Assembly: GCA_001969505.1 (NCBI GenBank)
Contig: LSSK01000327.1
Location: 1-64,000 of the forward strand
Source of the DNA: Zancudomyces culisetae
Lineage: Eukaryota > Kickxellomycota > Harpellomycetes > Harpellales > Legeriomycetaceae
Length of the DNA stretch: 64,000 nt
Reading direction: 5' to 3'
Shown here: in pieces, positions 22,428 to 36,976 of the stretch
How positions within the stretch are numbered: the first letter of the stretch is position 1
How the letters are laid out: the number at the start of each line of letters is the position of its first letter
Translations under genes and position numbers: made by a program
The notes under the pieces: generated by a model
Told to the model about the DNA's origin: nothing
Database searches by the model: none
What the model saw: only the letters and a program-made list of their open reading frames with translations

Positions 22428-24587
22428 ATGGACGAGAGTTTGCTTCTTGAGCAACAGCATAATGTTGACATTTCTGAGGAATCGGAAATGGAATTTGATA
22501 GTGACGAGCTAATTGCATATGAGGGCGACTGGGGCACATCTGGTGGAGGTAAGTCTACACTACGCAAAACAACATAAAATAGTCAATATTAAGAGAGAGG
22601 GTATACCTATCCGGTGGTATTAACCTATAAGACACAATTATGTCATAAAACTACTGTTTAAAAGTATAAAGTTATGATTTTTTTTGATTTTTCTTCGTTT
22701 TACCTGGAATGGCACATATCATATTTAACCATGTTACTTTGTAAAATAGATTTTACAAAACAATACAATAAACTAAGAGACATTGTTCATGCACAAAATG
22801 CGATAAAACAGATCGCTAAAGGTCCAAAGTCTGTCGAGAAAGCACAAGCTGCTTCAAATCCAGATGTCATAGATAAGGGTGCAAAGGTAAACAAGGTGGT
22901 TTCAGGGGGTGTAAATACGGCTGAAATAAAAAGAAAAATGTTGGCAAAGTTGGAGAGCAGAATACACCTTGATGAGGTATCAACCAAGGCGCGCAATCCT
23001 ACAGGAGCGACTAACTCATTGAGAATCAGCAATAAAAAAGCTTTCGGAGAAAATAGAGGACAAAACCAGGACAGAGCAAATCGAGCAACAACAGAACAAG
23101 TACTTGATCCTCGAACACGGCTGATATTGCTCAAGTTACTAAACCAAGGCACGGTTTATGAAATTAATGGATGTATAAATACAGGGAAAGAGGCAAATGT
23201 ATATCACTCGATAACGGAAGAGGGAGTTCATCGAGCTATAAAAGTGTACAAGACATCTATACTTGTGTTCAAGGACAGAGATCGGTATTTTACTGGGGAA
23301 TTCAGATTTAGAAACGGATACTCACGCCATAATCCCCGCAAAATGGTAAAGCTGTGGGCAGAAAAAGAAATGAGGAACCTGAAAAGAATACACCAAGCAG
23401 GAATACCATGTCCAGAAGCGCTAGTTCTCCGACAACATGTACTGGTCATGGAGTTCTTAGGAGACAGTGATGGATGGGCATATCCCAGACTCAAGGATGC
23501 TGTGCTCAAAGAATCAAGGTATCCAGACCTGTACTTTCAAACTGTGAGTATAATGCGTGTCATGTATCAAGTTTGTAGACTAGTGCACGCTGATTTAAGC
23601 GAGTACAATATTCTATATAACAACAAGAAGCTCTACATAATTGATGTTTCACAATCTGTTGAGCACGATCATCCATACGCTCTGGATTTTTTGAGAAGTG
23701 ATTGTGCAAATATTAATGACTTTTTCAAAAAACACTCTGTGCATGTGCTAAGTCTGCGCCAGCTATTTGAGTTTATAACGAACCCCGAGCTTCCTCCTAC
23801 AGCTGAGGAGTTTGAACCTGAACTTCTTAAACTCGGTCAGCTGGTTGAGCATCAGACAACCAAGGAGATAGAAAAAAGCCGCCAAGATGATCTTATTTTC
23901 AAGCAATCCTATATCCCTAGAAATCTGAATGAAGTCATTGAGTATGAAAGGGATGTTGAGAAGGTTACGCGGGGAGAAACTGATGATTTGTTGTACTTTA
24001 GTCTCTCAGGCTTGAAAGTAAATTCGACCACCAGCAACACTCCAGATACAACTAGCGTTGAAAACGGTATTTCTTGTACCGCTAATCTCTCTTCAGAACC
24101 TAATTTGAAGACTATGGGAAAAAATATTGCTGCTGAGTCTCATCCTGGTGCCGCGTATAATGCTTCATCACTAAGTACTGAAAATCCCTCTACTGAGTCA
24201 CATAATAAGAAATCCGTACGGTTTTCTAACAGCACTGCATTGGATGAAGATGTCCCAAGTGCTAAAACTGAAAATGGAAAAAAAAACAACTACGACGATG
24301 AAGATGAAGATGAAGACGATGATGAGGATAAAGATGGTGAGAATAGTGAAGACGATGAAGATGAGGATGACGAGAATGAAGACAGTGATGAGGATGATGA
24401 GGATAGTGACTTCGATTCCCCTCGTGCACCAAAACCGCTAAAGGGTAAACGCTTCCTTGACAAACAAGCCAAGAAAGACCATAAAGCCCAAATAAAACTA
24501 GAAAAAAAGGAAAAGCGGAAAAACAAAATTCCAAAGGCTGTAAAGAAGCGTAAAGAACAAACATCAAGCAGGAAAGCTAAGAAATAA
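22428..24587 (+). CDS. RIO1: RIO1 atypical protein kinase/ATPase, 40S maturation factor
   Basis: Acts late in cytoplasmic maturation of the pre-40S ribosomal subunit. Exons 22428-22548 and 22750-24587 give 652 aa; the junction reads GTSGG-DFTKQYNKLRD. The RIO1 signatures are intact: the flexible loop INTGKEANVYHS, RAIKVYKTSILVFKDRDRY, catalytic HADLSEYNIL (D322) and metal-binding IIDVSQSVEHDHP (D339). The C-terminal tail has an Asp/Glu tract of about 40 residues (24289-24414) and then a Lys-rich end, as is common in Rio1, where the acidic and basic tail includes localisation signals. The acidic tract comes from GAT/GAA/GAC repeats and produces long but meaningless open frames on the opposite strand. 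Confidence 0.95.
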
Positions 24588-25670
24588 TTATCTCCTTCCC
24601 ATTCTTTCCGCTTGTATAGTAATAATCGACATTCTCTTTTTTTAGATAAATAAAATGATATAAATCGGCATCACCATTACTTTGTTTTTACCGTATTACA
24701 TATCTATTATTTACTACTGCACCACTGCAACTAGGTACGATTTTGTTTTATCATTTTAGTTTTTGAATCCCGTGGCTTTACTATATGCGATAAGCTGCTT
24801 TGAAGTGTGTGGGTGCTCTGAGATTGGCGAATCAAAAAAATATCCAACCTGCATCTTTTATTCTATTTTTTGTGTAGTACTATCCAAATATATATATGTA
24901 TTTATATATACAGCAAAACTACCTTGGTTTACCATTACGGCTATTGTAAAAATTAAAAAAAAGAGCTATTTCCTGTAAATGCTGATGTTTGTGTTCTTTT
25001 ACTATACATTGCCATGAAAAACTGAACCAAGTTTAAAATATGTACAATATTTGGAAGAGAGGAGAAAGTAACAGGGGATTGAATCCATAGGCTGTAAAGA
25101 AACAAAGTGGTATGCTATTTTTCATGAGCAATTGTCAAGAATTAATAGTTTCTCGAACATCACTAAATATTAAACATCTCTGCCATTGTGTTTCACTATT
25201 TTTTTATTCGCCGTAAATATTTCTCAAGCTGAAATCCACCACATTCCCCAGTGAGTTTCCACTTTTAACCGTATTTTTTCATTTAAAAAACACCTTTGTA
25301 GGCATATTTCAATTTTTGCTGCCAACCAAAAACTACAATACTAAAACTCAAATTGCTAATACACCCAATTTTTGTATTTATTTCATAGTACCATCTCACT
25401 TTTAGTAGCATTCCCGGAAATCAGAATATATAGGGCAACTCATATTTGTGAAATTGCTACGTTTGAAAATCTACTACTTTGTCACAGCGACATAAAAGGT
25501 TTAGAGGTGTTTTTAATTTGCTAATTTGGCTTATTTTTGGATCATTTCAAGATCACTACTATCTTTAGGGACAACTCGGATTATGAATGGAAAACGAAAC
25601 GTGTATCTTAGTCATAACGATCGAGCAGTAAACTACCTATCGAGAAAAATTTAAAGGAAAACAATCCAAA
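24588..25670. other. Intergenic
   Basis: About 1.1 kb, AT-rich, between two plus-strand genes. One short frame at 24763-24978 shows no motif. Confidence 0.5.
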
Positions 25671-27122
25671 ATGTATTATATTCCGGGAGTTGAATCTGGT
25701 ATTTTTGATATAGATCCGGCAAAATGCCAGGGATCCCCCGAATCTTCGACTATAAATCTATCTATTTTGCTAATTATTGGCACAGTTTTATCATACACAC
25801 CTCAGGTTCGTAATTAACTTTTTTTTATTTTTTTAACAACGCAGAAACGTCTTTTGAACTATTATTATTAAAACTCGGCATCCCTTTTCTTCTGTTGGTT
25901 CTTATTTGGGACTATTTTAACTATGTATCTACTCATCCAAAAACATTCGATCAAACAAGCGGTTATTTTTTCTGGTTTTTATATTTTTTCGTTTCGTTTT
26001 GTTTTGAGTTCTATATATACCCTATCCATGAAATAGTATGCCAAGATCGTTCGCTTAAACTCCAGTCTCGGAATAAGTCCGTTTTTTATGCTTCTAGGTG
26101 CATACGGTGCAATCTCAAACATATTTAACATTGTTTTGCTAAGTTATTGGGTCTTTGAATGCTGTAGTATTGTGGTAGGTTTCTTTACACTTCTATTTAT
26201 CTACATTTAATTGCGCTTTTGACGATAACTAACAGACCCTTCTCTCACTCTTTTTGTTTAGAGCTCATCGGAGTGCCTCTCTCTCTCCATTAGTGTCATT
26301 CTTGTGAGTGCACAGACGATTTGCTTTTTATTGATGTAAGTTTGGAGCTTTTCTTTTTTTATTTTTTACTTTGGCATTTCGTTACGTTTTTAACAAGCCC
26401 TCTTTCCACATTCATATCTTATACTTTTTTAATCATTGTGTATCTATAGCTTTATTTTTTTTGTAGTATATTATCCAAAGGATAAACGATACAAAGAGAT
26501 TCCCGTAAACGAGAGACAAATCGAAACACCGCACTCGGGACATAGTGGTGAGAGTTCCACAAATATACCCCCAATTATAGCAGATGACGCCAGCTCACAA
26601 ATCTCAGATATCCATCTGACAACATACGTATTAACCACAGAGTACAAAGAAATACTATACGTTGTATTTGCTGTGCTGTTTTATTTGGTCATTTGTACTA
26701 TTGTAAGTGTGTTTTTGCTTGCGGCTGTTGGACCATACTCTGTTCAACTCAAACTTTGGGCACGGTTTTTAGGCTTATTCTCCTTTTTCTTGACATGTAC
26801 CCAATACATTCCACAAATCACCAGAACAATAAGAACCCAATTTGTCGGAGCCATTAGCATTCCCATGATGCTAATACAATCACCAGGAGGCTATCTATTT
26901 GCGTATGCAATATACAGTCAGGTTGGATCTAGCTGGACCAGCTGGTTGAGTACATTCTCTGCTGCCACTTTTCAGGGCGTGCTTCTTGTGCTGTGTATAT
27001 ACTACAACTACAAGACGGCTATTATCCATGCCTTGGTTGGTGACTCGCGACCTTCTCAAGATGAAACTGCTGACACAAGTACTGAAACTGAGGCTCAACC
27101 ACTGCTACCCAGCCCTAGATAA
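25671..27122 (+). CDS. PQ-loop repeat membrane protein, paralogue 1
   Basis: Seven-helix transporter of the PQ-loop family, whose studied members export cationic amino acids or cystine from vacuoles or lysosomes. Exons 25671-25805, 26037-26174, 26262-26335 and 26450-27122 give 339 aa. The first PQ motif closes exon 1 (LSYTPQ) and the second is in exon 4 (TCTQYIPQITRTIRTQFVGAISI). Two features mark this branch: GISPFFMLLGAYGAISNIFN after the first PQ, and ISIPMMLIQSPGGYLF after the second. A polar loop of about 50 residues sits between the halves. The C-terminus ends in QPLLPSPR; a dileucine-like signal there could direct it to the vacuole. It faces paralogue 2 tail to tail, 300 bp apart. The substrate is not inferable. 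Confidence 0.9.
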
Positions 27123-27422
27123 ACCTCGTATGTTCTTTTTTTTTATACATTTGATATTAACTAGCATTCTGTTATATTGGTATTTCATCTATATTATTTT
27201 ATGGTTGTTAATGAATAAATACGTCTATATTTTCAAAAGACTCGCTTTTCAAATGATTGAATGAACACTTGGATTACTGCCTTTGCAATATTGGTTTGAA
27301 ATCATCATTATTTTTTAGTAAACTGTTAGTGCTATAGCTAATACAAAATTAAGGTATATAAATAAAAATACAAAAGTAACCTAAATGTAAATTGCGGATA
27401 AGCCGGGCGTATTACATTCTCC

Positions 27423-28771
27423 TTATCTCAACAAAGGTGAGGTGTCAGTTTTTCTGGGTTGTCTCTTCAACACTTTCTTTCTACGGCTTTCCAAAAACGA
27501 GTAGCACATGCATAATGATAACAATACAACTTGAAATGTGGTGGAAAGAAATATACTCATCCATGAGGAAGGGCTTGAGCCTCTTTTTGAGGCAATGTCA
27601 TATACAATGACATAGCCTAATGGTATTTGGATCAACATCATGGGAATACTAATGGAGCCCGCTTTCCTGTCTTTTATGGTCTTTATAATTTGTGGCATAC
27701 ATTGAATGCAGGTAGTAAATACACTGAGCATCCCTAGGGACCATGCAAACAGTCTTATCATTCCTTTGTTTTTTATCAATAGCAAGTTTAGGAGAATTAT
27801 GGTGCATACAAATACATAAGCAATTACTGCCATAAATATCATGACGGATTTTTTGTATTCATTGCTTTTTTTAGCTGCTTTTGGTTTTTTGGCACTACAG
27901 CTAAAACTTATATAGTTTTGCGAATTGATCGAATCACAGGCTGTTGGTGCAAAGTTTGGTAATGTTGAGTGATTTTGATACATTTTATCTTTTGGAAAGT
28001 ATATCATGTAAAATGAAAATCTATTTACAAATTGGCCATTTATGAGATAAACTTATTATATTTTTCTTTTGTTATCACCGTAATTATTAATTGCTCTTTA
28101 AATCAACTATAGTCAAGAGTAAATGAACAGGTATATCAATAGATTGATAGACATTTGTATAAACTTACACAGCAAAATTCTGTACTGCCAACACCAACAC
28201 AAGCAGTATTCCGAGACCAAGCGCATAACATGTGTAAGGACCCTGTAGTTACATACAACGCAGGTGTTATTTTGTTGGTGTTCATTCAGTACATATGATA
28301 TATGAACTAGGTGTCTTTTTACAGCAATATCATACTCAAACAATTGCGTCTTTTACATAATCTCATGCCCTTTATAAAAATACTACCAAACTATATTTAC
28401 CTCTGCTTTGCAGCATCCGACTACCCAATAGTTTAAAGAAAGCATGTTGAACAGATTCGAAATTGAGCCAATACACCCAAAAAGTAAGTAGTATGGGCTG
28501 ATTCCAGCACTTGTTTTGCTTTTGATAAATTTGTACAGCTATTTATCATAAAGACGGATACACATAACAATAAATTTAGTTATATATTAAAACTCTGTGA
28601 GCGAAACGAAAGGCTTAATCCCAGTATATTACCTAAACCAAGGAGCTAATGTTATAGAATTCGGCATACCTGTGGAAAGTACGAAAAGTACGCTATTACT
28701 ATCACTAGTTGGGTAAAAGAAATAGCGCTGCCATCCGGAAGCAGCGTGCATCGTTGCTCAGTATTCGGCAT
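27423..28771 (-). CDS. PQ-loop repeat membrane protein, paralogue 2
   Basis: Same family and architecture as the neighbour at 25671-27122, in opposite orientation. Exons 28771-28670, 28538-28401, 28242-28169 and 28020-27423 sum to 303 aa. Exon 1 encodes MPNTEQRCTLL and a membrane segment ending in AYFSYFPQ. Exon 2 holds GISPYYLLFGCIGSISNLFN, and exon 4 holds the second motif (CIQCMPQIIKTIKDRKAGSI) and ISIPMMLIQIPLGYVIVYD. Exons 2 and 3 are exactly 138 and 74 nt in both copies, and all intron phases agree, so the two arose by gene duplication. The C-terminus is lysine-rich and ends DTSPLLR, again with a PLL motif. The sequences have diverged strongly, so the duplication is not recent. Confidence 0.87.
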
Positions 28772-30512
28772 TTCGATATAGTATTTGTGGTATATTTTTA
28801 TTTTGTATTTCTGTTGTGCTTATGTGTTTTTTTACTATTTAAATTAGAGTTATGTAGTTTTGTGTTGATAGACCCATTTGAAAATAAAAGTTTTTATTCT
28901 GATATGATACATATCTCACTTATATATTGAACATCTCATTCATCTATACTTGTGTATTTTTGAAACCATCAACTTCTGGAAACTTTTCTGCATTTTGTCC
29001 TGCATTCCTTTTTTTCCCTTTTTTTAAAAAAAAAAGAAGAAAGGCGCATCAAAATAGACATCATGTACAACATACAAAGAATATGAAGCAAAGGTGTGGA
29101 GCTTGGCGTATGCGGTACGTTGCATTGTTACTCAAATGCCCTATTTTTACAGTGGCAAGGAAAAAAACGATAATCATGCTTAGACCCTTTTACTTTACGC
29201 CATTTCCCCATCATTTTACCTAAATCCAATGAGTGGCCATAGACCGAATCAAACCCAATAAAGCATATTAGAAGCTACCCAATAACTAGTTAGCAATGAA
29301 CAGAAGTATGAGGTGAACGGACAGCAGAATATTATTTTTGTTCCAATATGTCATACTGAATCACGTCTTTTTTTTTTTGTTCGCACTCCCATTAATAAGG
29401 TTAAATAAATACCCAGTAAGATTTACAAAATCACGGTTAGCAGACAAATAATCCAGTTTACTCCATTACTCTTGCCCGCTGCCTTTTTATATATCCATAA
29501 ATACCTTGTATTGAAAAGATCAACGCTTATTACATGATTATGTCAATTTTTTTAAAAATGAAAACGCGGGGCTTCGCACTGGTCACGTTGTCACATGTTG
29601 ACAAAATTTCACCTATCACTCAATTACAAGCTCACATTACGAGTAGAAATGTGAAGTGAAGAGCCCAAAATAACGTCACGGGACAGGGTTCCCTAGCCCG
29701 TTTTAATTCCACAATGTATCACAAGTATTTTTTAATTATCATAATATTCTAGCTTTTGGATAGTGAAATGTTTTATAGGCTAGTAATGATGCTAATATTG
29801 CGAATTTGCTCAAAAAAAGAAAAAATAGGTATATGAGAATAATCACGAAATAAGCCTAAAATGTGGTTATCAACTACCACTATCAAATAATAAAGCTGTA
29901 TAGTATAACAGTGACTAAACTATAATACCGGATTTTGTGGTTAATGATGTCATTTGCGACATAGTTCAAAGCGTGTTCTGGAGCTTAACGTTTGAGAGGT
30001 TAATATCCGATAACTAACAACAGAAACATTACTTAGAGATAGCTGTGGTAGTGGCAGTTCAGAATTTACCACATATTCAAATACAACCAATAACTGATAT
30101 CAGTGCTCATTTACAAAAAAAAGGAGTTATATAACGCTCGGACTTAGCAGTAGCCAAATTCCACTTTTCAGTAACTTAAACTAAGCAAGTTACACAGGAA
30201 TTATTCCTTTGGTATGGTGGAATCAGAGAAGATATTGTATTAGTTGTAAAATGTATACAGCAATAAATACACCTTTAATATCTATTGGTAATACAGATCC
30301 ACTTGTTCAAGGGATAATAAGGTGTTTGGGTACACAAAAAAAAGAAAAATAGCACTGTCTGGCGTTTTACTTCGAATAAAGGCATATTTTAATGGCTCTT
30401 CACCAACCCACACCAAACTATAACAAAACCATGAAAATAAAAGACAAAATAAAGTGAAACTCACGAGTAGAGTAAAAAAAAAGGAGAAATGCTTCAGACG
30501 GCATGAAATTCA
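28772..30512. other. Intergenic
   Basis: About 1.7 kb. Frames at 28927-29223 (+) and 30282-30464 (-) have no motif. It holds the promoter of PQ-loop paralogue 2 and the 3' flank of VPS4. Confidence 0.5.
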
Positions 30513-32482
<1,970 letters not shown>

Positions 32483-35233
32483 AAGAGCAAAACCTTGTTT
32501 ACGACTTGATAGTTGCGGCGAGTTGTTGTTAGTTCTGATTTGGACTAAAAAGATTGACTAAAATACCAAGAGCAATGATAAAGTAATTAAAAAGCACAAA
32601 AAATATTGCTTCGAGCTGGTAGTAGTTAAAATCTTCTGTGCTTCGCAATAGCCAATAAAACAAATACTGAACTTGGCCCACTCGAATCTTAATCAAACAC
32701 GTGAGCTTGCCTATTTAATTGGATATACAAGAACTACACAAAGTATTCGACATTCAAAAAAATCTACTAAGCGTTTTACTGATTTTGCCATCTTTAGACG
32801 CCAAGTCTCAAGCAAACCGATTAGAACAACCAAAGACTGATATACAGTAGCCTTCAATCTATACGTTTTGCCTAAGAATGAATACCATTTATAACCCCTA
32901 GCCGAACAGAGTAAAATCGGGCTTCAGTATGCTTGGAGTATTTATAAGATACACGTTGCTCTTTCCACCGTACAATCAAAAAACAATATCAACACCAGAA
33001 ATAATAGAATGACAAATGTTGGGGTTAGACTGGGTTTGCCTTTTTTATATCAAGATGCTTTATCGAGAAAGAATGTTTTTCAGCCAGTTTACACGGGCGA
33101 GCCAAGAGAAAACCTACTTTTGTTAATACTGGGTCTATGAATTTGTAAAATCACACACATACAACTAAATGCCTTTTCTCGGAGAGAGGATCAAGAATTA
33201 TCTGTTACAAACCTCTCACCACTGTCCTCCTCATACTTGCAAATTTAGTACTTTATTTGCACAGCTCGAATTACGAGAAATAGCTTTGACTTGGCAGAAA
33301 CTATAGACTAGTTACCAAGTGTATTCCAAGGACGAGATAAAACAAAGTATGGTGGTTGGTATTGGAGGTATACCATATTGTGTGCTCATACATTTGCACA
33401 TTATACTCCCAACAATAAAAAAGAGGGATGGAAAAAGAACGAAACCAATATCGGATAGTTTTTCGAGGTGCACAGCCACATAACCTAAACTATAAACCGA
33501 AAGCCAGTCGATCTTTTAACAAAAAAGGAACAAGCTAATTGAGAGACTTGATGCACACCTATATAGGCTTTATTTTCTTTGCTTATGAAACGAAAATGTG
33601 GATAGTGCGTTAGATAAAGGTTTTCTACAACCGAAAAACCATTACTTATTTACAGAGTACATAGCTGGGTACAAATAGCTTTACTTTTTCATCTATGAAG
33701 AGTGGTTGCCCTACGGAGTACTCAGAATAAAGAGAAATGGAAGCCAAAGGTGGTACACAGAATTTCAAACTTCTCAGCGCGCAGTTTATACTGTTTCGCC
33801 TCCTTAAGCTGAGATTGGACCATGACCATATACTCAATCTTCGGGGTGTGTATTTTTACTTAAGGTGAGGATTAACTATAATTGATATATGTGTTTTGCC
33901 TTTTCTAACAGTATTTTTATGTATACATAAGTTAAATACGCTTGAAACATTTTGATTGTTTCTTATAAAAAACGATAGTATCATTTGTGGGCGCAAAGTT
34001 TGGCGGTGATTAGTTGCCGGCTGATTGGATATCAGGCCATTTATTTTGCTAATAAATACTAAGAAATGAGGCCTAGGTATTACAGATTTAAATATGTTGA
34101 AAATATGATTCGGACATTTCGGAGCTTTCGAGCATATGAAAATTCGGGTTCAAAACCATCGAATTTGAAAAGAATGTGATTGAGGTTTGTTTTTCCCCCC
34201 ATTTTCCTAGAACACAGGCATTTTTCGACTACGTGGGTTTAGAAAGCACTAAAATATTATACGGATCTTACACAACCTTCATATATATAAGCATAAACAA
34301 AAGCTAAACAGAAAGAAAACAATAAAAAAATCAGCCGAACATCAACACATTATAAACCATGTCTAATTGATCATCCGTTGTAAAGTTGTGTTGTGATGTT
34401 TTTTTTTGAGCAGATATCGTGTTGTTTTGGAATACTCTCCTCATCTACATGGATATGACGAGTCCCATAGTCACCTTTACCACCGTAATTTTCATAACTA
34501 CTCTATTCAACCCCCCCCCACCACCACCATGAAGCTGATGAGTGTCATAAAAATAAAGATCCAAGCGTTTCGGCTATTAGAGCAAATGGAAAATATACAC
34601 TCCCTTCTGTGCTCATGTTGTCTAGAAGACCCGAATTAACCCGAATCAATCCAAACCAAGCTAACCACATCCAAGTTATACATACTTCTGTACATGTGGC
34701 TCTTCTTTTCATCTCCAAATCTTTTAGTAGTTTAAAAAGCGTCTCTTGATTCATAATGGCGGGTAATTGTGCAAAAGATACACGTCCAAAATATCACACT
34801 GTTGAGTAATGTAGACTTTTAATTTTTATATATTCTTGCTACAAAAAAACCTCACACACAAAAAACACAGTGTGAAGTTTTACCATATGTGGCTGGGTAC
34901 ACATTTCTCCCCGCCTACCGGCCTTTAGTGGGATATTTTTTACATGCAGTTAAGCAGGTCCTTTTTTCGGTTTCCAGCTTACTTTCCAGGATGGTGAAAG
35001 AAAACAAAACCATGGCCAATAAAATGATTACAATAAATGGCGAGGTCAACACATTTTGCAGGGTTGAGTTTCCTTGTTATCATTTACGAATAAACAACGA
35101 GATCTCTGGAAAAAAATTTTTGTCCACACACAGCAAATTGATTTGCAATTATTTGCCAACCTTGTAATAGCTTTTGCCATTTGTCATTATTTCTGCTTTT
35201 TGCTCTTTGCCTTTGCTACTGCTTATTGATTTT

Positions 35234-35275
35234 ACTTTTTACTTTTTATTATTTACTTTTTACTAGTACTTTTTG
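35234..35275 (+). repeat. ACTTTTT motif repeats upstream of ERG11
   Basis: Four copies of ACTTTTT start at 35234, 35241, 35255 and 35268 within a T-rich stretch 140-180 bp before the ERG11 start. They could act as a poly(dT)-type promoter element; no regulator is known to me. Confidence 0.5.
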
Positions 35276-35309
35276 TCTTTCATCCTTGCTTTTGCCTTTT
35301 GCTTTCGAG

Positions 35310-35330
35310 TATATATTTTTTAATATAAAA
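35310..35330 (+). promoter_or_regulatory. Possible TATA element of ERG11
   Basis: TATATAT at 35310-35316 and AATATAAAA at 35322-35330 lie 80-100 bp upstream of the ATG at 35411. The position suits a TATA box, but AT-rich background makes chance matches common. Confidence 0.35.
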
Positions 35331-35410
35331 AGTAAAGGAAGTACCAAAAATTGCTTAAAGAAAACCCAAATAAAATATAAAAGGTCCGGGCCAAACGAGA
35401 AGAAACAAAA

Positions 35411-36976
35411 ATGGGTTTGATCAGCGGACTGTTAGAGAGCTATGTTCAATACTTTGAAGCTTCGCCCTTCATGTGTATTATATCTACGATTTCCGTAGCT
35501 ATTGTTACGGCATTTGTCTGGGCACAGATTGAGCAAAAGATGAATGCGGATCCCTCACAGCCACCAATGGTACACTACTGGATTCCGTTTATTGGATCTA
35601 TGATAACTTTTGGTATGCAACCTATGACTTTCATGCGCAAATATCGGGCCATTTATGGCGACTACTTCACCTTTTTGATGTTTGGTCGTAAAATGACAGT
35701 TTGTCTTGGAGTCGATGGAAACTATTTTGTTTTTAACGCCAGACACTCCAGTGTCAATGCTGAGGATGCCTACAACCATTTGACAAAGCCAGTGTTTGGA
35801 GAGCAAGTAATTTACGATGTGCCAAACTCAGTATTGATGGAACAGAAAAAAATAGGAAAAGCTGGTCTTACAATAGACGCATTCAAAAGATACGTTCCAA
35901 TGATTATTGAAGAAGTTAACATGTACGTCGATGAGTTTATGAACAAAGAAAGCGATACTATAGACATACTCAAGGCCGTGTCCGAAATGATCATCATGAC
36001 AGCTTCAAGAACCCTTTTAGGCGAGGAAGTCCGAGCACAGCTACATCTTGGAGTTGCTGACCTGTACCACACACTGGACGCATCGTTTACACCAATTCAC
36101 TTCTTGTTTGAATGGCTCCCTCTTCCATCCTACTACTCGTGCAAAGAGGCGCACTCTGAACTTCACGGTTTATTCAGATCAATCATTGATAATCGCCGTG
36201 CCAACAACGAAAAGAAGTACGATGACATGCTCCACGTCTTGATGACATCCAAGTACAAGAACGGAGAACCACTGACAGATGTACAGGTGGCAAACATGCT
36301 GATTGCATTTTTAATGGCTGGACAACACACCTCCTCAGCAACAACCACATGGGGACTATTGATGCTTGCTAATGATCACAGCCTCATCGATACCACATTC
36401 GCTCAAATGAAAGAAGCTATGGGCGAAGAACTACCAGATGTCACCTACGACGACTTGAAGAATATTCCAATGCTTGAACATATAGTAAACGAGACCCTTA
36501 GAATCCGCTCACCAATCATTCAGATTATGCGTAAAGTCACACAGCCAATCCCCATCCCCAAAACCCACTATGTAGTTCCAGCTGGTCACTACTTGGTTGC
36601 ATCACCATCAGTTTCATCTACAGACCCTAACTACTTCCCTGATCCTGAGGCATTTTCACCATTGAGATGGGAATCATCAACTGTAGGACAGTCAGCTTCC
36701 GGAGGCAATGATGATACTGCAGGCGAAGTTGATTATGGATTCGGAAGCGTGAGTCTAAAATCAGCTAGATCCCCGTATCTACCATTCGGCGCAGGAAGAC
36801 ATAGATGCATTGGTGAGCAATTCGCTTATGTCCAAATCCGTACCATCTTGTACACATTGCTCAAGAAATTCGACTTTGAGCTCGATCCAAAGGTTGGTCT
36901 TCCCAAACCCGATTACAACTCAATGGTAATTCTACCCACCCTTCCGTGCCTTATCAAATACAAAAGAAGATCTTAG
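35411..36976 (+). CDS. ERG11: Lanosterol 14-alpha-demethylase, cytochrome P450 CYP51
   Basis: ER-bound P450 that removes the 14-alpha methyl group of lanosterol or eburicol in ergosterol synthesis; it is the target of azole antifungals. An intronless frame of 521 aa. An N-terminal membrane anchor (ISTISVAIVTAFVWAQI) is followed by the CYP51 substrate-recognition block HLTKPVFGEQVIYDVPNS, the I-helix AGQHTSS (303-309), ExxR (E361-R364) and heme motif FGAGRHRCIG with ligand C466. Tyrosine Y135 in VIYD corresponds by motif to C. albicans Y132, which is replaced by phenylalanine in some intrinsically azole-tolerant fungi; here it is tyrosine. Length and motif order match fungal Erg11. Confidence 0.95.
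   Translation: MGLISGLLESYVQYFEASPFMCIISTISVAIVTAFVWAQIEQKMNADPSQPPMVHYWIPFIGSMITFGMQPMTFMRKYRAIYGDYFTFLMFGRKMTVCLGVDGNYFVFNARHSSVNAEDAYNHLTKPVFGEQVIYDVPNSVLMEQKKIGKAGLTIDAFKRYVPMIIEEVNMYVDEFMNKESDTIDILKAVSEMIIMTASRTLLGEEVRAQLHLGVADLYHTLDASFTPIHFLFEWLPLPSYYSCKEAHSELHGLFRSIIDNRRANNEKKYDDMLHVLMTSKYKNGEPLTDVQVANMLIAFLMAGQHTSSATTTWGLLMLANDHSLIDTTFAQMKEAMGEELPDVTYDDLKNIPMLEHIVNETLRIRSPIIQIMRKVTQPIPIPKTHYVVPAGHYLVASPSVSSTDPNYFPDPEAFSPLRWESSTVGQSASGGNDDTAGEVDYGFGSVSLKSARSPYLPFGAGRHRCIGEQFAYVQIRTILYTLLKKFDFELDPKVGLPKPDYNSMVILPTLPCLIKYKRRS

Larger units (their letters stand above)
32483..35410. other. 2.9 kb gene-free stretch upstream of ERG11
   Basis: It separates the divergent VPS4 and ERG11. Minus 33760-33870 contains an exon-like coiled-coil piece (MVQSQLKEAKQYKLRAEKFE) without recognisable partners. 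Frames at 34406-34639 and 34889-35167 (+) show no motif. The last 230 bp are pyrimidine-rich and hold the ERG11 core promoter. Confidence 0.45.

Noticed and set aside
24262-24567. Long Ser- or His-rich frames on minus opposite the RIO1 tail
   Set aside because: They are produced by reading the GAT/GAA/GAC acidic repeat of RIO1 on the other strand; no independent motif.
34144-34160. tRNA B-box-like GGTTCAAAACC
   Set aside because: The flanking bases do not form a T-stem and there is no acceptor stem or A box at the right distance.
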